From Ursus arctos (taxonomy: Eukaryota; Chordata; Mammalia; Carnivora; Ursidae): a DNA stretch of 64,000 nt. The notes under the pieces were generated by a model. It saw only the letters and a list, made by a program, of their open reading frames with translations. It was not told the DNA's origin and ran no database searches. The position numbers and the translations under genes are program-made. This document shows positions 1 through 11,419 of the stretch, piece after piece. Within the stretch, counting starts at the first letter, position 1, and each line of letters opens with the position of its first letter. The DNA lies in assembly GCF_023065955.2 (NCBI RefSeq), contig NW_026622963.1, forward strand, positions 10,981,001 through 11,045,000, in the 5' to 3' direction.

Positions 1-99
1 TCCCCAGCATCCAGGCCCATTTCCACTTTCAACACCAGTTTGTGCCATGTAGCGTGGCATGTGCGGCCAAGAATGCTAGACTGGGATACAGAGGCTTGC

Positions 100-215
100 A
101 CTTCAGTCATACTTCTGCTTCTAATTCAGTAACTGAGTCTGCGGAAGTTCTTTCCTGTCTTGGGTAAATCACTTTTCTCAACCCTAAAATGGGGGGGGGG
201 GGTGTCAGTTCAGAG
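100..215 (+). repeat. MIR-like SINE fragment
   Basis: Reads as a decayed MIR 3' half: a Ser/Leu-like run, then a phrase resembling 'cttgggtaaatcacttttctcaaccctaaaatggg'-type MIR text, shown here only in part (TTGGGTAAATCACTTTTCTC). No target duplication can be seen. Confidence 0.5.
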
Positions 216-800
216 AATTTCTGAGGGTCTTAGTATTTCTGAAGTGAGCTGAAAGACTATGCTACTACATTTGTCATTTTACTCCTAATAGGATAAGTAA
301 AGGGAAATAAGCACATATTCAGACTCTATGATGTTTTAGGCACTTTGCAAGATACTTGCTCTTTTATTAACTTACTCATAACTCTGCTCAAGCCATTTCA
401 CCCACCTCAAGGTGTCCCCCACAAAACCTAGGGCATCTTTAAAGTCTTACTCAGTTCTTCCTTTCCATGGGCTTCCCTGTGGCTGTTTTTCACTCATAGC
501 GCTTTCTTATTTTTCTGAACCATTATGCTAAGAAATTATATGTAAGGAAATCACTGTGTAACTATGTTTAAAAACTCAAACCAGTTCTTTTTTTATTGCA
601 ATTGTTTTGAAATTACCTAGTTTAGGAAAGATAGTAGTCAATGAAAAATTAAAAAAGTGAGGGACATTAATTGGGTCAATAACCTTGCTAAGAGAGCTTT
701 ATCCTGATGTGGGCATAGCAACAGACAGATTCATAGAGCCTACTGTATACACATTTGAGAAACGACTGTTGGCTCTCCATCTACTCTCTCCTTGTTTTCC

Positions 801-1006
801 TTTTTTTTTTTTAAAATATTTTATTTATTTATTCATTCGACAGAGATAGAGACAGCCAGCGAGAGAGGGAACATAAGCAGGGGGAGTGGGAGAGGAAGAA
901 GCAGGCTCATAGCGGAGGAGCCTGACGTGGGGCTCGATCCCGTAACGCCGGGATCACGCCCTGAGCCGAAGGCAGCCGCCTAACCGCTGTGCCACCCAGG
1001 CGCCCC
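801..1006 (-). mobile_element. CanSINE (tRNA-Lys SINE)
   Basis: T-rich tail at the left, head GCCACCCAGGCGCCCC at the right. Flanked by an imperfect 14-bp duplication CTTGTTTTCCTTTT / CTTGTTCTCCTTTC (791 and 1009). The body has the CT-rich form of bear-like copies. Confidence 0.93.
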
Positions 1007-2289
1007 TGCTTGTTCTCCTTTCATTTACCGTGTGTGTAATCCTAGAACAGGGAAATCATATGGAGACTGATTCCTTTTCATAAATCACAGAAATTCATAC
1101 CATGCTAAATCATGTAAATAAAAATAAGAAGCTTCATTTAATAAATAAAAAGCCTCATTTAACAAAAACCTTCATTTCTCAAATCAGCAGCAGCAGCTTC
1201 TGTGACTGAGTAAATCTACTGTATCTTTCCTGACTAAAACTACCAACCTTACTGAAGACAAAATGCCACAGACAATTTGGCCAGCAAAATTCATAGTGAT
1301 GAAAGGAGTTAGTTGTGGACTAGAAAGTGTGCCTAGAAATGTTTTAGATTATTGTCCAAATTCTCTTTTGTAACCATTAAGAACAGAGAAGTTATAAAGG
1401 ATGCTTAATAAGGGAAAAAAAGAAGTATGGAAATCTCATGATATTGGTAGGTGGGCAGAGACAAATAAAAGGAGAAATAAGTAATTATACAACCATCTGG
1501 CAATATGGAAAGCTTGCAACACTATTCAATTAGGATTTTATGTATAAAGTATACATACAGTTTCTCAAAAAAAAAATCCTAATATTTCACCCTAATTGGG
1601 GCACAGATATGCCATGTGTCTCCATTTACATAGGATTTATTTGAAGAATAAAATGCTTTTATTGTGCTTACTTCCTAATTCACGAATCATAATAAATCTA
1701 TTTAACTTGTGAATCTAAATGTCTTCCCTATGTTTTCAAGGTCACCAATGCTAAATTACGTATGAGAACTATGGACCAAAGAGAAATGTTATTATTTTGA
1801 AGAAATTATTTCTTAAAAAAAACTAAATGCACACAAGAGTACATCAGAAAATTCTTTTTTGTAAATTTCCACTAATATTTCAATAAATGGGTCTTGTGTA
1901 AAAATAAGTATTTATGGAAGATCTCCCAATGCAAGCACGTCATGCTAGGTGGTATGGGGCGGTACAAGATGGAAACGAGATCATGCTTCCTTCAAAAAGA
2001 TTACAATCCAAGAGTATGAATAATAGAAGCACTTGAATAACCTCAACACCTTAGCTAGACCAGCTAAGTACATACAGAGAGCTGTGAGGGTTAAAGGAAG
2101 CTGGAGGACACAGGAAAAGTTTGAAGGAGGAAATGGAACTTGAAACAGGGTTTGATGGATGGCTAGAATTTTGTGAGGCAGAATAGGATGATGGGGGAGG
2201 GGTGGTGGAAAAAATGAGTGAGAGAGAGAAGTATTTTTGTGGAAGAAAGAATATGAATACAGGCATGAAGCAGAAATGGATGAGGCACT

Positions 2290-2495
2290 TTTTAAATTTT
2301 TTTTTTTTTTATTAAAGAGTTTATTTATTCATTTGAGAGAGAGAGAGAGAGAGACAGAGAAAGCACAAGCAGAGGGAAAGGGAGAAGCAGACTCCCGCTG
2401 AGCTGGAAGCCCGACATGGGGCTCGATCCCAGGACCTGGAGATCATGACCTGAGCCGAAGGCAGAGGTTTAACCATCTGAGCCACCCAGGCACCC
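2290..2495 (-). mobile_element. CanSINE
   Basis: T-rich left end, (GA)n tract, body, and inverted head GCCACCCAGGCACCC at the right end. Somewhat older than the copy at 801 by its divergence; no clear target duplication. Confidence 0.9.
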
Positions 2496-3260
2496 GAGCA
2501 GTAAAGGTTTTTAAGTACATAGATATACATGGGAAATGTGAGAGTTAAGGTGTTTGGAAAGGGAAGTTGGGACGTGATTACAGAAGACTCAGACTGCTGA
2601 GCTGAATGGGATTTGGTAAGTGATGAAAAGTCACTGAGCATTTTAAAGCATGGAATTACCAAAAATTTTATTTTCTTACAACCATATGTGAACGTTGGGC
2701 TACATATATATTTAAAGCTCTTCTGCCACATAGTCAAGACACACAGGCCTAAATCCTATGGGTGATAGGCTAAACCAAATGGAGGGGAAAAGGCCAGTAA
2801 ACAAGTGCGTGCCAGTGAGCTAGGAACCAAGATACTGTTACTTGTGCTCTGCTGACACTGCAGTTGAATAGTTCATTTTAACTGAATGTTGGATTTCCTA
2901 AACCACAACTTCCTGAGAGTCAGAGTGAGGTAGCTGATGACGATAAACTATGACCAAATTATGGCTTTCAGCTGGTCCTCATTTCTATACCTCACTCCAA
3001 ATTCCAGCCATCTTTAGCATGTCAAGGCAATAAAATTCTTGGACCAGAAGAAAGGACTGGAGTTAGGGGCTGTAGTTCAAGGAGACTCATGTAAGTATCT
3101 GCCATACAGTAAGAATCTTTGAGCAAAAAGAACTCATCCCATCTGAATTATGGGATAGAGGAAATACTCTGTCATTAAAAAAAAAAAAAAGTCTGATAGC
3201 ACGACAAACAGCAACTTTATTCTAAATAGATATATGGTATGTAAACAGAAAGCAAATTAC

Positions 3261-3292
3261 CTCATGATCATGAGTGGCCTGCCGGGCTGCAT
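3261..3292 (-). CDS. HMG20A: HMG20A fifth coding exon (32-nt microexon)
   Basis: Only 32 bases: two bases finishing codon 195 (Asp) and ten codons giving AARQATHDHE (residues 196-205). Acceptor TTTTTAG|A, donor GAG|GTAATT. It matches the HMG20A segment right after the HMG box and fits in phase with the exon before. The length is not a multiple of three, so skipping it would shift the frame. The next exon, expected to encode the start of the coiled-coil region, is not found between here and position 1. Confidence 0.95.
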
Positions 3293-4054
3293 CTAAAAAT
3301 ATGAAAGAATAAGAGAACATTAATTTGAAGAACAAAACAATAACAAAACCCAAGCAAATGAACTGTGCCACATGACAATTACAGTCAGACACAAGGGAAA
3401 CAGCAGACGCAGTTCCTACCTCTGAAGAGAATAGAGTGGTAGAGTGGACAGGAGATGCACGCCAAAGGCTGTTTGCACAACACACTAGCTGTGGGTGGGG
3501 CTTCTTTGGCAATGTCTCCTGAAGAAAGGGAGCTTGAAGCAATACTTGAAGGGTATAATGAACAATTTTAACAGGACAAAAGATCCATGAAGACTGGGGT
3601 CTTGTCTATCTTGTTCACTGTTGCATCTTTAATGCCTAGGTGAAAGCCTGATGTATCCCAGGAAGTGCTCACTATGTACTGTTCGAGTACCAGAAAATGT
3701 GAATGGATGATTGAGAAGGATGGTCACTGCGGGCTGGGAGAAATGGTGCATGAAGGCTTAGAGGTGTTAAAGAAAGGCAGGTATGTAGACAGATTTGTTT
3801 AGAGGCAGAGAAACACACAGGCAACTAAAAAGGGTCTTGGAACATCAGTCAAATTGTTTGATACTGGATATGGAAACCCAGCTGAAATTTTTAAATGAGA
3901 GCAATGTGATTTTAATAAAATTCCAAGGTGCTGTTTGTAAGTGAACATAGAACACAGAAATGATGGAAACTTATCTTTTATATTTAACAGTAGACTTTTT
4001 GACACTCTATCATGCACAACAAACTATAAACACATTTCATTCTGGTTCTGGTAC
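3293..4054 (-). other. HMG20A: HMG20A intron
   Basis: A 762-bp intron with GT/AG ends. An L2 3' end lies at about 3590-3700. No other recognisable feature. Confidence 0.9.
3590..3700 (+). repeat. L2 3'-end fragment
   Basis: Contains the L2 3' phrases TCTTGTTCACTGTTGCATCT and GCCTAGGTGAAAGCCTGATG, then the 'GAATGGATGATTG'-type end. Ancient LINE, decayed. Confidence 0.6.
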
Positions 4055-4187
4055 CTTGCCTATGAGATTTGCCTTTCTGACGGTCCTGGGTTTTCCTACT
4101 GAAAACCTTGTAGGCCTCAGTCTTCTGATACTGCTCCAGTTCCTTCATGTAACGCTCCTTATCTCTGTCTGCTTCATCAAGGTAGCG
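4055..4187 (-). CDS. HMG20A: HMG20A fourth coding exon (end of HMG box)
   Basis: A 133-bp exon, acceptor TTTCCTAG|C, donor CAAG|GTACCA. It encodes residues 151-194 plus the first base of codon 195, beginning RYLDEADRDKERYMKELEQY. This is the third helix of the HMG box (to about residue 171), followed by a charged segment ending QDRQKGKSHRQ. The tyrosines and alternating Lys/Glu pairs are typical of HMG-box helix 3. The phase-1 donor fits the following small exon exactly. Confidence 0.97.
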
Positions 4188-4879
4188 CTAGGAAAGAAAT
4201 GTGCAATTATTTTCAGGAAACAGATCTTATTTGGATAAACTATTAGTGAACTCCTTGAAGACAACAGAGGACAATTAGAACATAGAAAGAAAGTATATAA
4301 GGGATAAGCTTTAAGGGAGAAAAAAGAAGTCATATGGATAGAATAAAATATAATCTCTCAATTATAAAAGAAATAGGTGATTATGATCCTTTGGACTATT
4401 TATTGCCTTTTCTAACTTAATGAAGACAAGTTCTATTGAGATCATTCTCATAAAATATTCACAAGAAGATATTACAGTTATTTCTCTAATTTACACATGG
4501 CCACTAGAATCCTCAAGAGGACTGAAGACCATATAGGCACACTTAGTCTTCCCAGGAGAAAGGATGGAATATTACTTTGTTTCTCTATCCCCAACCCATT
4601 CGGAGAATGATATCATACATCAATTGGCCTTTTAAGAGCCAAAGAGTGGAGCACTAAAGCCGGGACACACAAAGAACATAAAAAGGAATGACCTCATCCT
4701 ATGGACCTAAAATGGACTACTATGAGAGAGCCTATATCTACACACTTTGTGCTATTAATTATTTAAACAAAGTCATTGATCTACCAGGATAATTTTGTTT
4801 AGTGCCTTGTCCTTTTCATTCAACGATTAGGTTTAAGAAATAAAGTATAAAAACAGTGCCTTTAAATGGACACAAACTA

Positions 4880-6240
4880 GAGTCAGATATTATGTTAAAA
4901 ACATTGTCTTGCCCAAGAGCCAGATGGAGGGGACACCCAACTGGCCAAATCTGGGATAATTTAAGTACCCAAACACTGAAGTACAGTAATAAAATTATAA
5001 ACCACTGGGAAAAAAGAAATTAATATGCTCATACCAACAATAAATAACAAACAAATACATAAACATGGGTGGGGCGGGGAGGAAAACGGCGCTGGCTTAG
5101 GTTAATGCCAAGCACCGACTGGTAAATATGGAGGGAGTGCTGGAGTTAGAAAATTATCATCCTGCAACCCTCATGGTAAAGATCAGATCAAGCAAAAGGC
5201 ATTAATGGATGCTAAATCTAGGGGGAAATCTGATATGGGACAGACTATTTGCATGTTCTTAAAACGTCTCTCCACAGATTGCTTATTAATTGTAAGGGAG
5301 AATAAAAAAACTTTATCGAGTGAGCAAAATTAACATTACCAATCAGGAATAAAAGGACACTGTGCCTGCACATGTGATCCCTGGAGAGGACACAACACCA
5401 CCTATGCAGTATTTTAAGAATGCATAATCTCAATCCAATCACAAGGAAACATTAGACAAATACAAAATGAGGAATGTTCGGTTAGAAGTAAACAAAAAGG
5501 GGGCGCCTGGGTGGCTCAGCCGTTAAGTGTCTGCCTTCGGCTCAGGGTGTGATCCCGGCGTTATGGGATCGAGCCCCGCATCGGGCTCCTCTGCTGGGAG
5601 CGTGCTTCTTCCTCTCCCACTCCCCCTGCTTGTGTTCCCTCTCTCGCTGGCTGTCTCTGTCTCTGTCAAATGAATAAATAAAATTAAAAAAAAAAAAAAG
5701 AAGTAAACAAAAAGGAGGTGGAGGAAGAGGGAGGGATTGCATTCTTAAAAAATATCAATGTCATAAAAGACAAAGAAAGGCTGTGGAAATATTCCAGGTT
5801 AAAGGAATCCAGAGATCTGACCAGTAATTACTATTGTGCTAATATAAAATCGTAAAGTCGATAACGAAACTACAGTTGTGTAGGAGAATACGCCTATTTT
5901 TAGGAAACACACACACTAAAATATTTAGGGGTAAAGGGCCACGAGGTATATAATTTACCCTCAAATGATTAAAAAAAAAAGTGTGTGTGAGAGTGCATGA
6001 GCATGAGTAGATGTGTGTGTCAGTGAGTGAGTGAGAATGTGTGTGTGTGAGCATGAGTGCACATACGTGTGAAGCTTGCCCAGGAGAGTGTGAGTGCACA
6101 TACAAATGGAGAAATGGGGTAAAGTGTGTTAACTACAGGTGAATGTGGGTAAAGGATATTTGGGTGTTCTTTGTACTATTCTGTGTTTGTAACTCTTTGC
6201 ACATTGAATTCTTTTCAAAATAAACAGTTAAAAACAAAAA
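4880..6240 (+). mobile_element. Old L1M 3' UTR, interrupted by a CanSINE
   Basis: Typical L1M 3' UTR order: Asn/Ser-poor noncoding lead, the phrase AAATATTTAGGGGTAAAGGG, a degenerate GT-rich stretch (5981-6057), GGGTGTTCTTTGTACTATTC and a final TTTTCAAAATAAACAGTT. The element is in sense with the + strand and antisense to HMG20A. It is split by the SINE at 5501-5698. The left boundary is approximate. Confidence 0.75.
5501..5698 (+). mobile_element. CanSINE, perfect 17-bp target duplication
   Basis: Intact head GGGCGCCTGGGTGGCTCAGC, A-rich tail. Both sides carry AGAAGTAAACAAAAAGG (5484-5500 and 5699-5715) without a mismatch. A young copy inserted in the L1M 3' UTR. Confidence 0.97.
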
Positions 6241-6954
6241 CACAAAAACCCTTGCCCTACCTACCTAATAGCAGTTATCTCTGGAGAGGACTACTGTTAC
6301 TTTTGCTTTTTTCTTTATGCACTTCTGTAACATCTAAAAAAATTTTAAACAATGAACATGTACTAATTTTGAAGTTAAGAAATTCAAAAGAGTAACCAAC
6401 TGAGTATTGTACAGCTCGGGATCCCTCTATACGTTAGAGCTGAAACAAGGGACGATATTCATTGCTTCCTACTTGCTTGCTACCACAAAGAGCTTCAAGT
6501 TGCAACTTAATATAATCTCCTTGAAATGTTCTGAATTCAGTTAATTCCCAAGAGTATTTTTCAATTTGGTTTTAGTCTGTTTGGAATCCTTTTTAAAGAG
6601 TATGAGACATAAAAGAAATACAGCTATCTTGTAGATGCTGCAAATGCTGGGAACTTTTAACCCCAAGCCCCTCCCACAATCATTACAGTCACTCCACTTT
6701 TGTGGCATTTCAATCAATTTGTGGCTATCTTGTCCTTAATTCTTCTGAACTCTAGCAAATGGATTTGTTTCAGTTTGGCAATAGTATTCGTTTCTGTCTT
6801 AGAGAAGAAAGAATTCAAACAGTTCTTGCTTTATTTTTCGTAGTAGGCTAAAGTTGCCAGAACTCGAGTTAAAAAAATTTAAACAAAAATCTTACGTGAA
6901 CAGCAGAATTTTATCAAATGACCTTTTCTCATTTAACTCATGACTTTTCTTTTC

Positions 6955-7152
6955 TTTTTTTTTTTTTTAAAGATTTTATTTATTTGACAGAGAAAGGGAC
7001 AGTGAGAGAGGGAACACAAGCAGGGGGAGTGGGAGAGGGAGAAGCAGGCTTCCTGCTGAGTGGGGAGCTAGATGTGGGGCTTGATCCCAGGACCCTGGGA
7101 TCATGACCTGAGCTGAAGGCAGTTGCTTACGACTGAGCCACCCAGGCGCCCC
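6955..7152 (-). mobile_element. CanSINE
   Basis: T-run followed by AAAGATTTTATTTATTTGAC, CT-rich body on the minus strand and inverted head GCCACCCAGGCGCCCC. Flanks share only a short imperfect ACTTTTC match. Confidence 0.93.
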
Positions 7153-7402
7153 AACTTTTCATTTAACTCGGTGGAATAAATTATGTTGATAGATTTAATT
7201 TTGTAATACTGAATCATTTTTTATAAAATTCTTATATGAACTCTCAGCACATAAATCAAATAAAAGCAGAGTTGCTTTTGGATAGTGGGGGTTGGGGGGT
7301 GAGAGGGGATCCTAGAGTCCCTCCTGCTGTACCCCTGCAGCAGACCCTGAAACGGTATAAAAACCACCATGCTAGAGAAAAGAGCTATGGTGAATCCTGC
7401 TA

Positions 7403-7741
<339 letters not shown>

Positions 7742-9424
7742 CTACAAGACAAAATAAAAAACCAAAAACCAAAATTACAAAATCTGCCCAAATAACACAA
7801 CAATAAAACAAACGAACAAAACAGGATACGAGCTGCATTTTCCTACCATTAAGGGACTGGCTATTCAAAACTCTCCAGATCTGTCATAGGAACAAATGAC
7901 TGCCATGCAGTCTTCAAGAAGGAACTCCAGATGGTTCACTTGCACATCCTTTTATGTACATACTACAAACTGTTACATTAAGGGGCTAATCCTAACTGTG
8001 AGAATAAGGGGTACCATGATCACATAAGCTTTGGCCTTCACGTGCACTTAACGAGTCCTGACTCCTGACAGGAGAATATTCTAAATGAGAAATCTAGCAC
8101 ATACATAGCACTGTGCCAGAGAAGCAGATGCTGTCACAGTAGATCAGAACAAGATGTCACAAGCACTGGGCAGACAAAGAGACAAATTGTAGTACAGGGA
8201 TTAAAAATCATTCATGAAGGATGTTTTTCATTGATATCATTCAAAGACTGATTCATTTCCCATAGCAGATAGCATATAGCTTTTTAAATTAACAGCTAAG
8301 TCTTAGAAAAATGTCATCAAGTGTAATATATCCACAATGAATACTTAGTTCTTTTGGCTTGATGACGTGCTCCTCCAGATGTTTATTTCATAAAGTCAGA
8401 GGTCTTTATATGTTATTAGTTAATTCAAAAGATGAAATCACCTCAAAAAAGTTTAAAGAAAGGTCTGAGGTACTATTGATGTTTTACCATAGCCCTTTTA
8501 ATGAGATGCAAACTACATCACATTTCTGCTTCATAATTTTACAAATACACACAGCCTATCAGTTAACAGTTTTACGGATACAAGAATTCTTACTTCAGAG
8601 AAGAGAAAGATAAGCAAAATGGGACAAAAACATCTAAATATTAATTACAGGACTGTATTCCTCGAAATATACATAAAATGGTGCAATAATTCACCATTGG
8701 ACAAGTGGTGTATTTGGTATCAGTTTTTTTTTTTTCTGTTTTTGTCTTAAAAACTTAGTAACATTAAAGCTACTAAGGATTTTAAGATGTTTAAGAAGCT
8801 TCAAGCATTCATTATAATCTTTAAGGATGCCAACGTGAAAAAAGATATTTTAGAATAAGAAAAAAGACAAAATTAATGGTGCTACTTTTTTATGGCTATA
8901 AAAAGAGTGCTTTAAAACATGGACAATGTAATCAATCATTTGTGAGGAAGGCTGAAAGTCCAAAAAGGGCGTGACTGATGGGGGGGCCGTCCACTTGGAA
9001 CCAAGTGTGAGTTAGGAACGACGCCCTCTAGGGGAGGGTGAACGGCCTGGTAAGTGGTGTGAATCCTTTCAGGACACATGACTCCACACTGCAGGGCTGG
9101 GTGTGCAATGTGTGGCCTTGAACAAGGGCATGGGGACTTCTCATTCATTACTTATTTAAATCATTTATTCATTCAACAAGCATTTGTTGAGCATCTAATA
9201 TGATGTAGGTATAAATTTATTAAGTAGGGGGGAGAAGAATCTACTTGTCTCTATGTCATTAAAACTATTAATATGGTAATATGTGAAACCACTAGTATGG
9301 TTCTATGAAGAAAATTCTGCAGAATTTAAGAAGGCCAGAGGATGAACACGTCAATCAATTCCTGAGCTGACTGCTCCTTCAGAAACTTCAGAGACCGGTA
9401 ACGGGAAGAGATGCTTCAGCTTAC
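7742..9424 (-). other. HMG20A: HMG20A intron, repeat-poor
   Basis: A 1.7-kb intron. Apart from a short L2-like end near 9155-9215 and T runs around 8727, no repeat, exon or regulatory motif stands out. Confidence 0.85.
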
Positions 9425-9572
9425 CTCATCTTCATGCCTCTGTTCAGTGCCTTCTGTCGTATTGGAAGCCTCGTTCTGAAGCAACTGACCCTGGGAGAGA
9501 TCCTCCACAAATTCTGGATTGTTGCTGGATGATGTGGCGCCACTACTGTATGGAACCTCTGGGTGGGTTAAC
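9425..9572 (-). CDS. HMG20A: HMG20A second coding exon (acidic linker)
   Basis: This 148-bp exon has an acceptor CTTAAG|G and a donor GAG|GTAAGC. It supplies the last base of codon 30 and residues 31-79, including the recognisable stretches THPEVPYSSGATSS and EFVEDLSQGQLL and ending EQRHEDE. The region is Ser/Thr/Glu-rich and probably disordered, linking the N-terminus to the basic stretch before the HMG box. Several residues differ from the human protein as I recall it (for example Asn-Glu-Ala-Ser-Asn-Thr-Thr near residues 63-69), which fits orthologous drift in a weakly constrained linker. The right junction is phase 0, matching the next exon. Confidence 0.96.
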
Positions 9573-9834
9573 CTTAAGAATAACAGGCAGATGTGCAATG
9601 GTTCAGTTATCAACAGCATCAAAAACTCCTATTTACCAAGGTTCAAGACAAACTTCCCTGCCAGCAGAAGCAGAAGGCGGCTTTAACTCCCCCACATCAT
9701 TTGTGTAAATGTAAACAATGTCTCCAGAACAGTCACAGAGCATTAAAAAAACAGTTTCAGTGCTTGACTGAACTAGATGTCAAATAAGATAGGCTAAAAA
9801 GTATCTGCTAAATTTGAAGACCTGAAGGTTGCTG

Positions 9835-9960
9835 GCAATTTTAGGGACTATAGTTTTAGTGGAATTATGGGAATAAAAACCAGATTACAGTGGGCTGAGA
9901 AATGAATGAAAGCAGCTAGAGACTGGCCTGGAAATGAAAGAAATTATACTTCTCTGACCC
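9835..9960 (-). repeat. L2 fragment (antisense)
   Basis: Contains text such as ACCAGATTACAGTGGGCTGA and GAAATGAATGAA, which match the reverse complement of the L2 ORF2 region. Boundaries are approximate. Confidence 0.5.
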
Positions 9961-10650
9961 TTTGTAGAAAATATAATAGATGATTTTGAGCAGGAGTTTC
10001 CAACATTTTTGAGGTCTTTGAGGTCCTCTGAAAGAGGCTAAGATAATCTATGAACTCAATGCCTACCATGTTCTCTGAAAAGAGGTGCCATCAGAGACCA
10101 GTTTGATCTTGGTAGCTGTGTTTTCCCGATATTTCAATCATTGTGTCTTTGGCAACTTGTTTTCTCACTGTCATTCTTGTTTCAATGGTGCCATCAATTT
10201 TTAAGTTGCTAATTCTTGTACACTCTTATTTCAGTAAAATATGAGAACTAGGTTTGGGAAAGCGTACCAATCCTATGAACCCTGACTGAAATGAATGGGA
10301 ACCAGAGGGGAGTGGTCACAGGCGTCAAATACCTTGGAGGTGGCAAGCTGGATGAAGACTGAAGAAAAAAAAAGGTTCTTTTGTTGCTACGGATGAATTG
10401 GCACACTCTTAGTTAAAGCCAACAACCCTTCCATTTGTGCTGTGGACCCCACAGCATCTAGCCTACTCAAAGATAGGTTTTTAGCAATTCTGCCCTCTCT
10501 GGCACTACAATTCTTCCCTTCTACTGGATCAGCCTAATCAGCCTACAAATGTGGCATTTTTACTCTTATCTTAAAACAAAACAAAATGAAACAAAAAGCA
10601 CTCTCTTGATCCCACTACATTTTTCTCCTTTCCTTTACAGAATTATTTAT

Positions 10651-11136
10651 ACAGGCAGTCCCCAATTTAATACTGTTTGATTTATGATTTTTTCGATTTT
10701 ACGATGGTGCGAAAGTGAAATATATTCAGTAGACACCACACTTGGACTTTTGAATTTGGATCTTTTCCTAGGCTTAGCGATGTGTGGTGTGACACTCTCT
10801 CATGATGCTATGCAGTGGCCGTGAGCCTCAGCTCCCCGTCAGCCTGTGATCACCAGGGTAAATAACTGATACCCATACAACCAGCGTTTTTTCACTTTCA
10901 GTACAGTATTCAACAAGTTATGAGATGTTCAACACTTTATTATACAACAAGCTTTGTGTTAGACGATTTCGCCCAACTGTGGCTACTGTAAGTGTTCCGA
11001 GCATGTTTAAGGTAGGTTGGGCTGGGCTACTGTGTTTGGTAGGTTAAGTGTATTAAGTGCATTTCCGACTAATGATATTTTCAATTTATGATGGGTTTAT
11101 CTGGATATAACCCCATGGTAACTGAGGAAGATCTGT
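10651..11136. mobile_element. Tigger/pogo-like non-autonomous DNA transposon
   Basis: About 485 bp with decayed inverted ends: ACAGGCAGTCCCCAATTTAA at the left and a right end whose reverse complement starts ACAGATCTTCCTCAG. Internal phrases TTTACGATGGTGCGAAAGTG, CACTTTCAGTACAGTATTCA and GTAAGTGTTCCGAGCATG are those of a common mammalian Tigger-derived MITE. No transposase frame. The exact subfamily is not resolved. Confidence 0.7.
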
Positions 11137-11192
11137 GCTCTGAAAAGAATTGTTTATATGTATTGCCTTCAGTTCTCTTCTTTCATTCTTCC

Positions 11193-11398
11193 TTTTTTTT
11201 TTTTTTTTTAGATTTTTTATTTATTTATTCGACAGAGAGAGAGACAGCCAGCGAGAGAGGGAACACAAGCAGGGGGAGTGGGAGAGGAAGAAGCAGGCTC
11301 ATAGCGGAGGAGCCTGATGTGGGGCTTGATCCCATAATGCCGGGATCACGCCCTGAGCCGAAGGCAGACGCCCAACCGCTGTGCCACCCAGGCGCCCC
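11193..11398 (-). mobile_element. CanSINE, perfect 15-bp target duplication
   Basis: T-tract at the left, inverted head GCCACCCAGGCGCCCC at the right. TCTTCTTTCATTCTT occurs at 11176-11190 and 11399-11413 without mismatch. A young copy lying between the Tigger-like element and the L2 fragment. Confidence 0.96.
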
Positions 11399-11419
11399 TC
11401 TTCTTTCATTCTTTCTTAA

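Larger units (their letters stand above)
1..3260 (-). other. HMG20A: HMG20A intron (3' part outside window)
   Basis: No exon-like coding segment is seen here. It holds a MIR-like fragment, a 12-base G run at 191-202, two CanSINEs and diffuse old repeat sequence at about 1925-2660 that resembles decayed antisense L2. The rest is unassigned AT-rich DNA. Confidence 0.8.
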
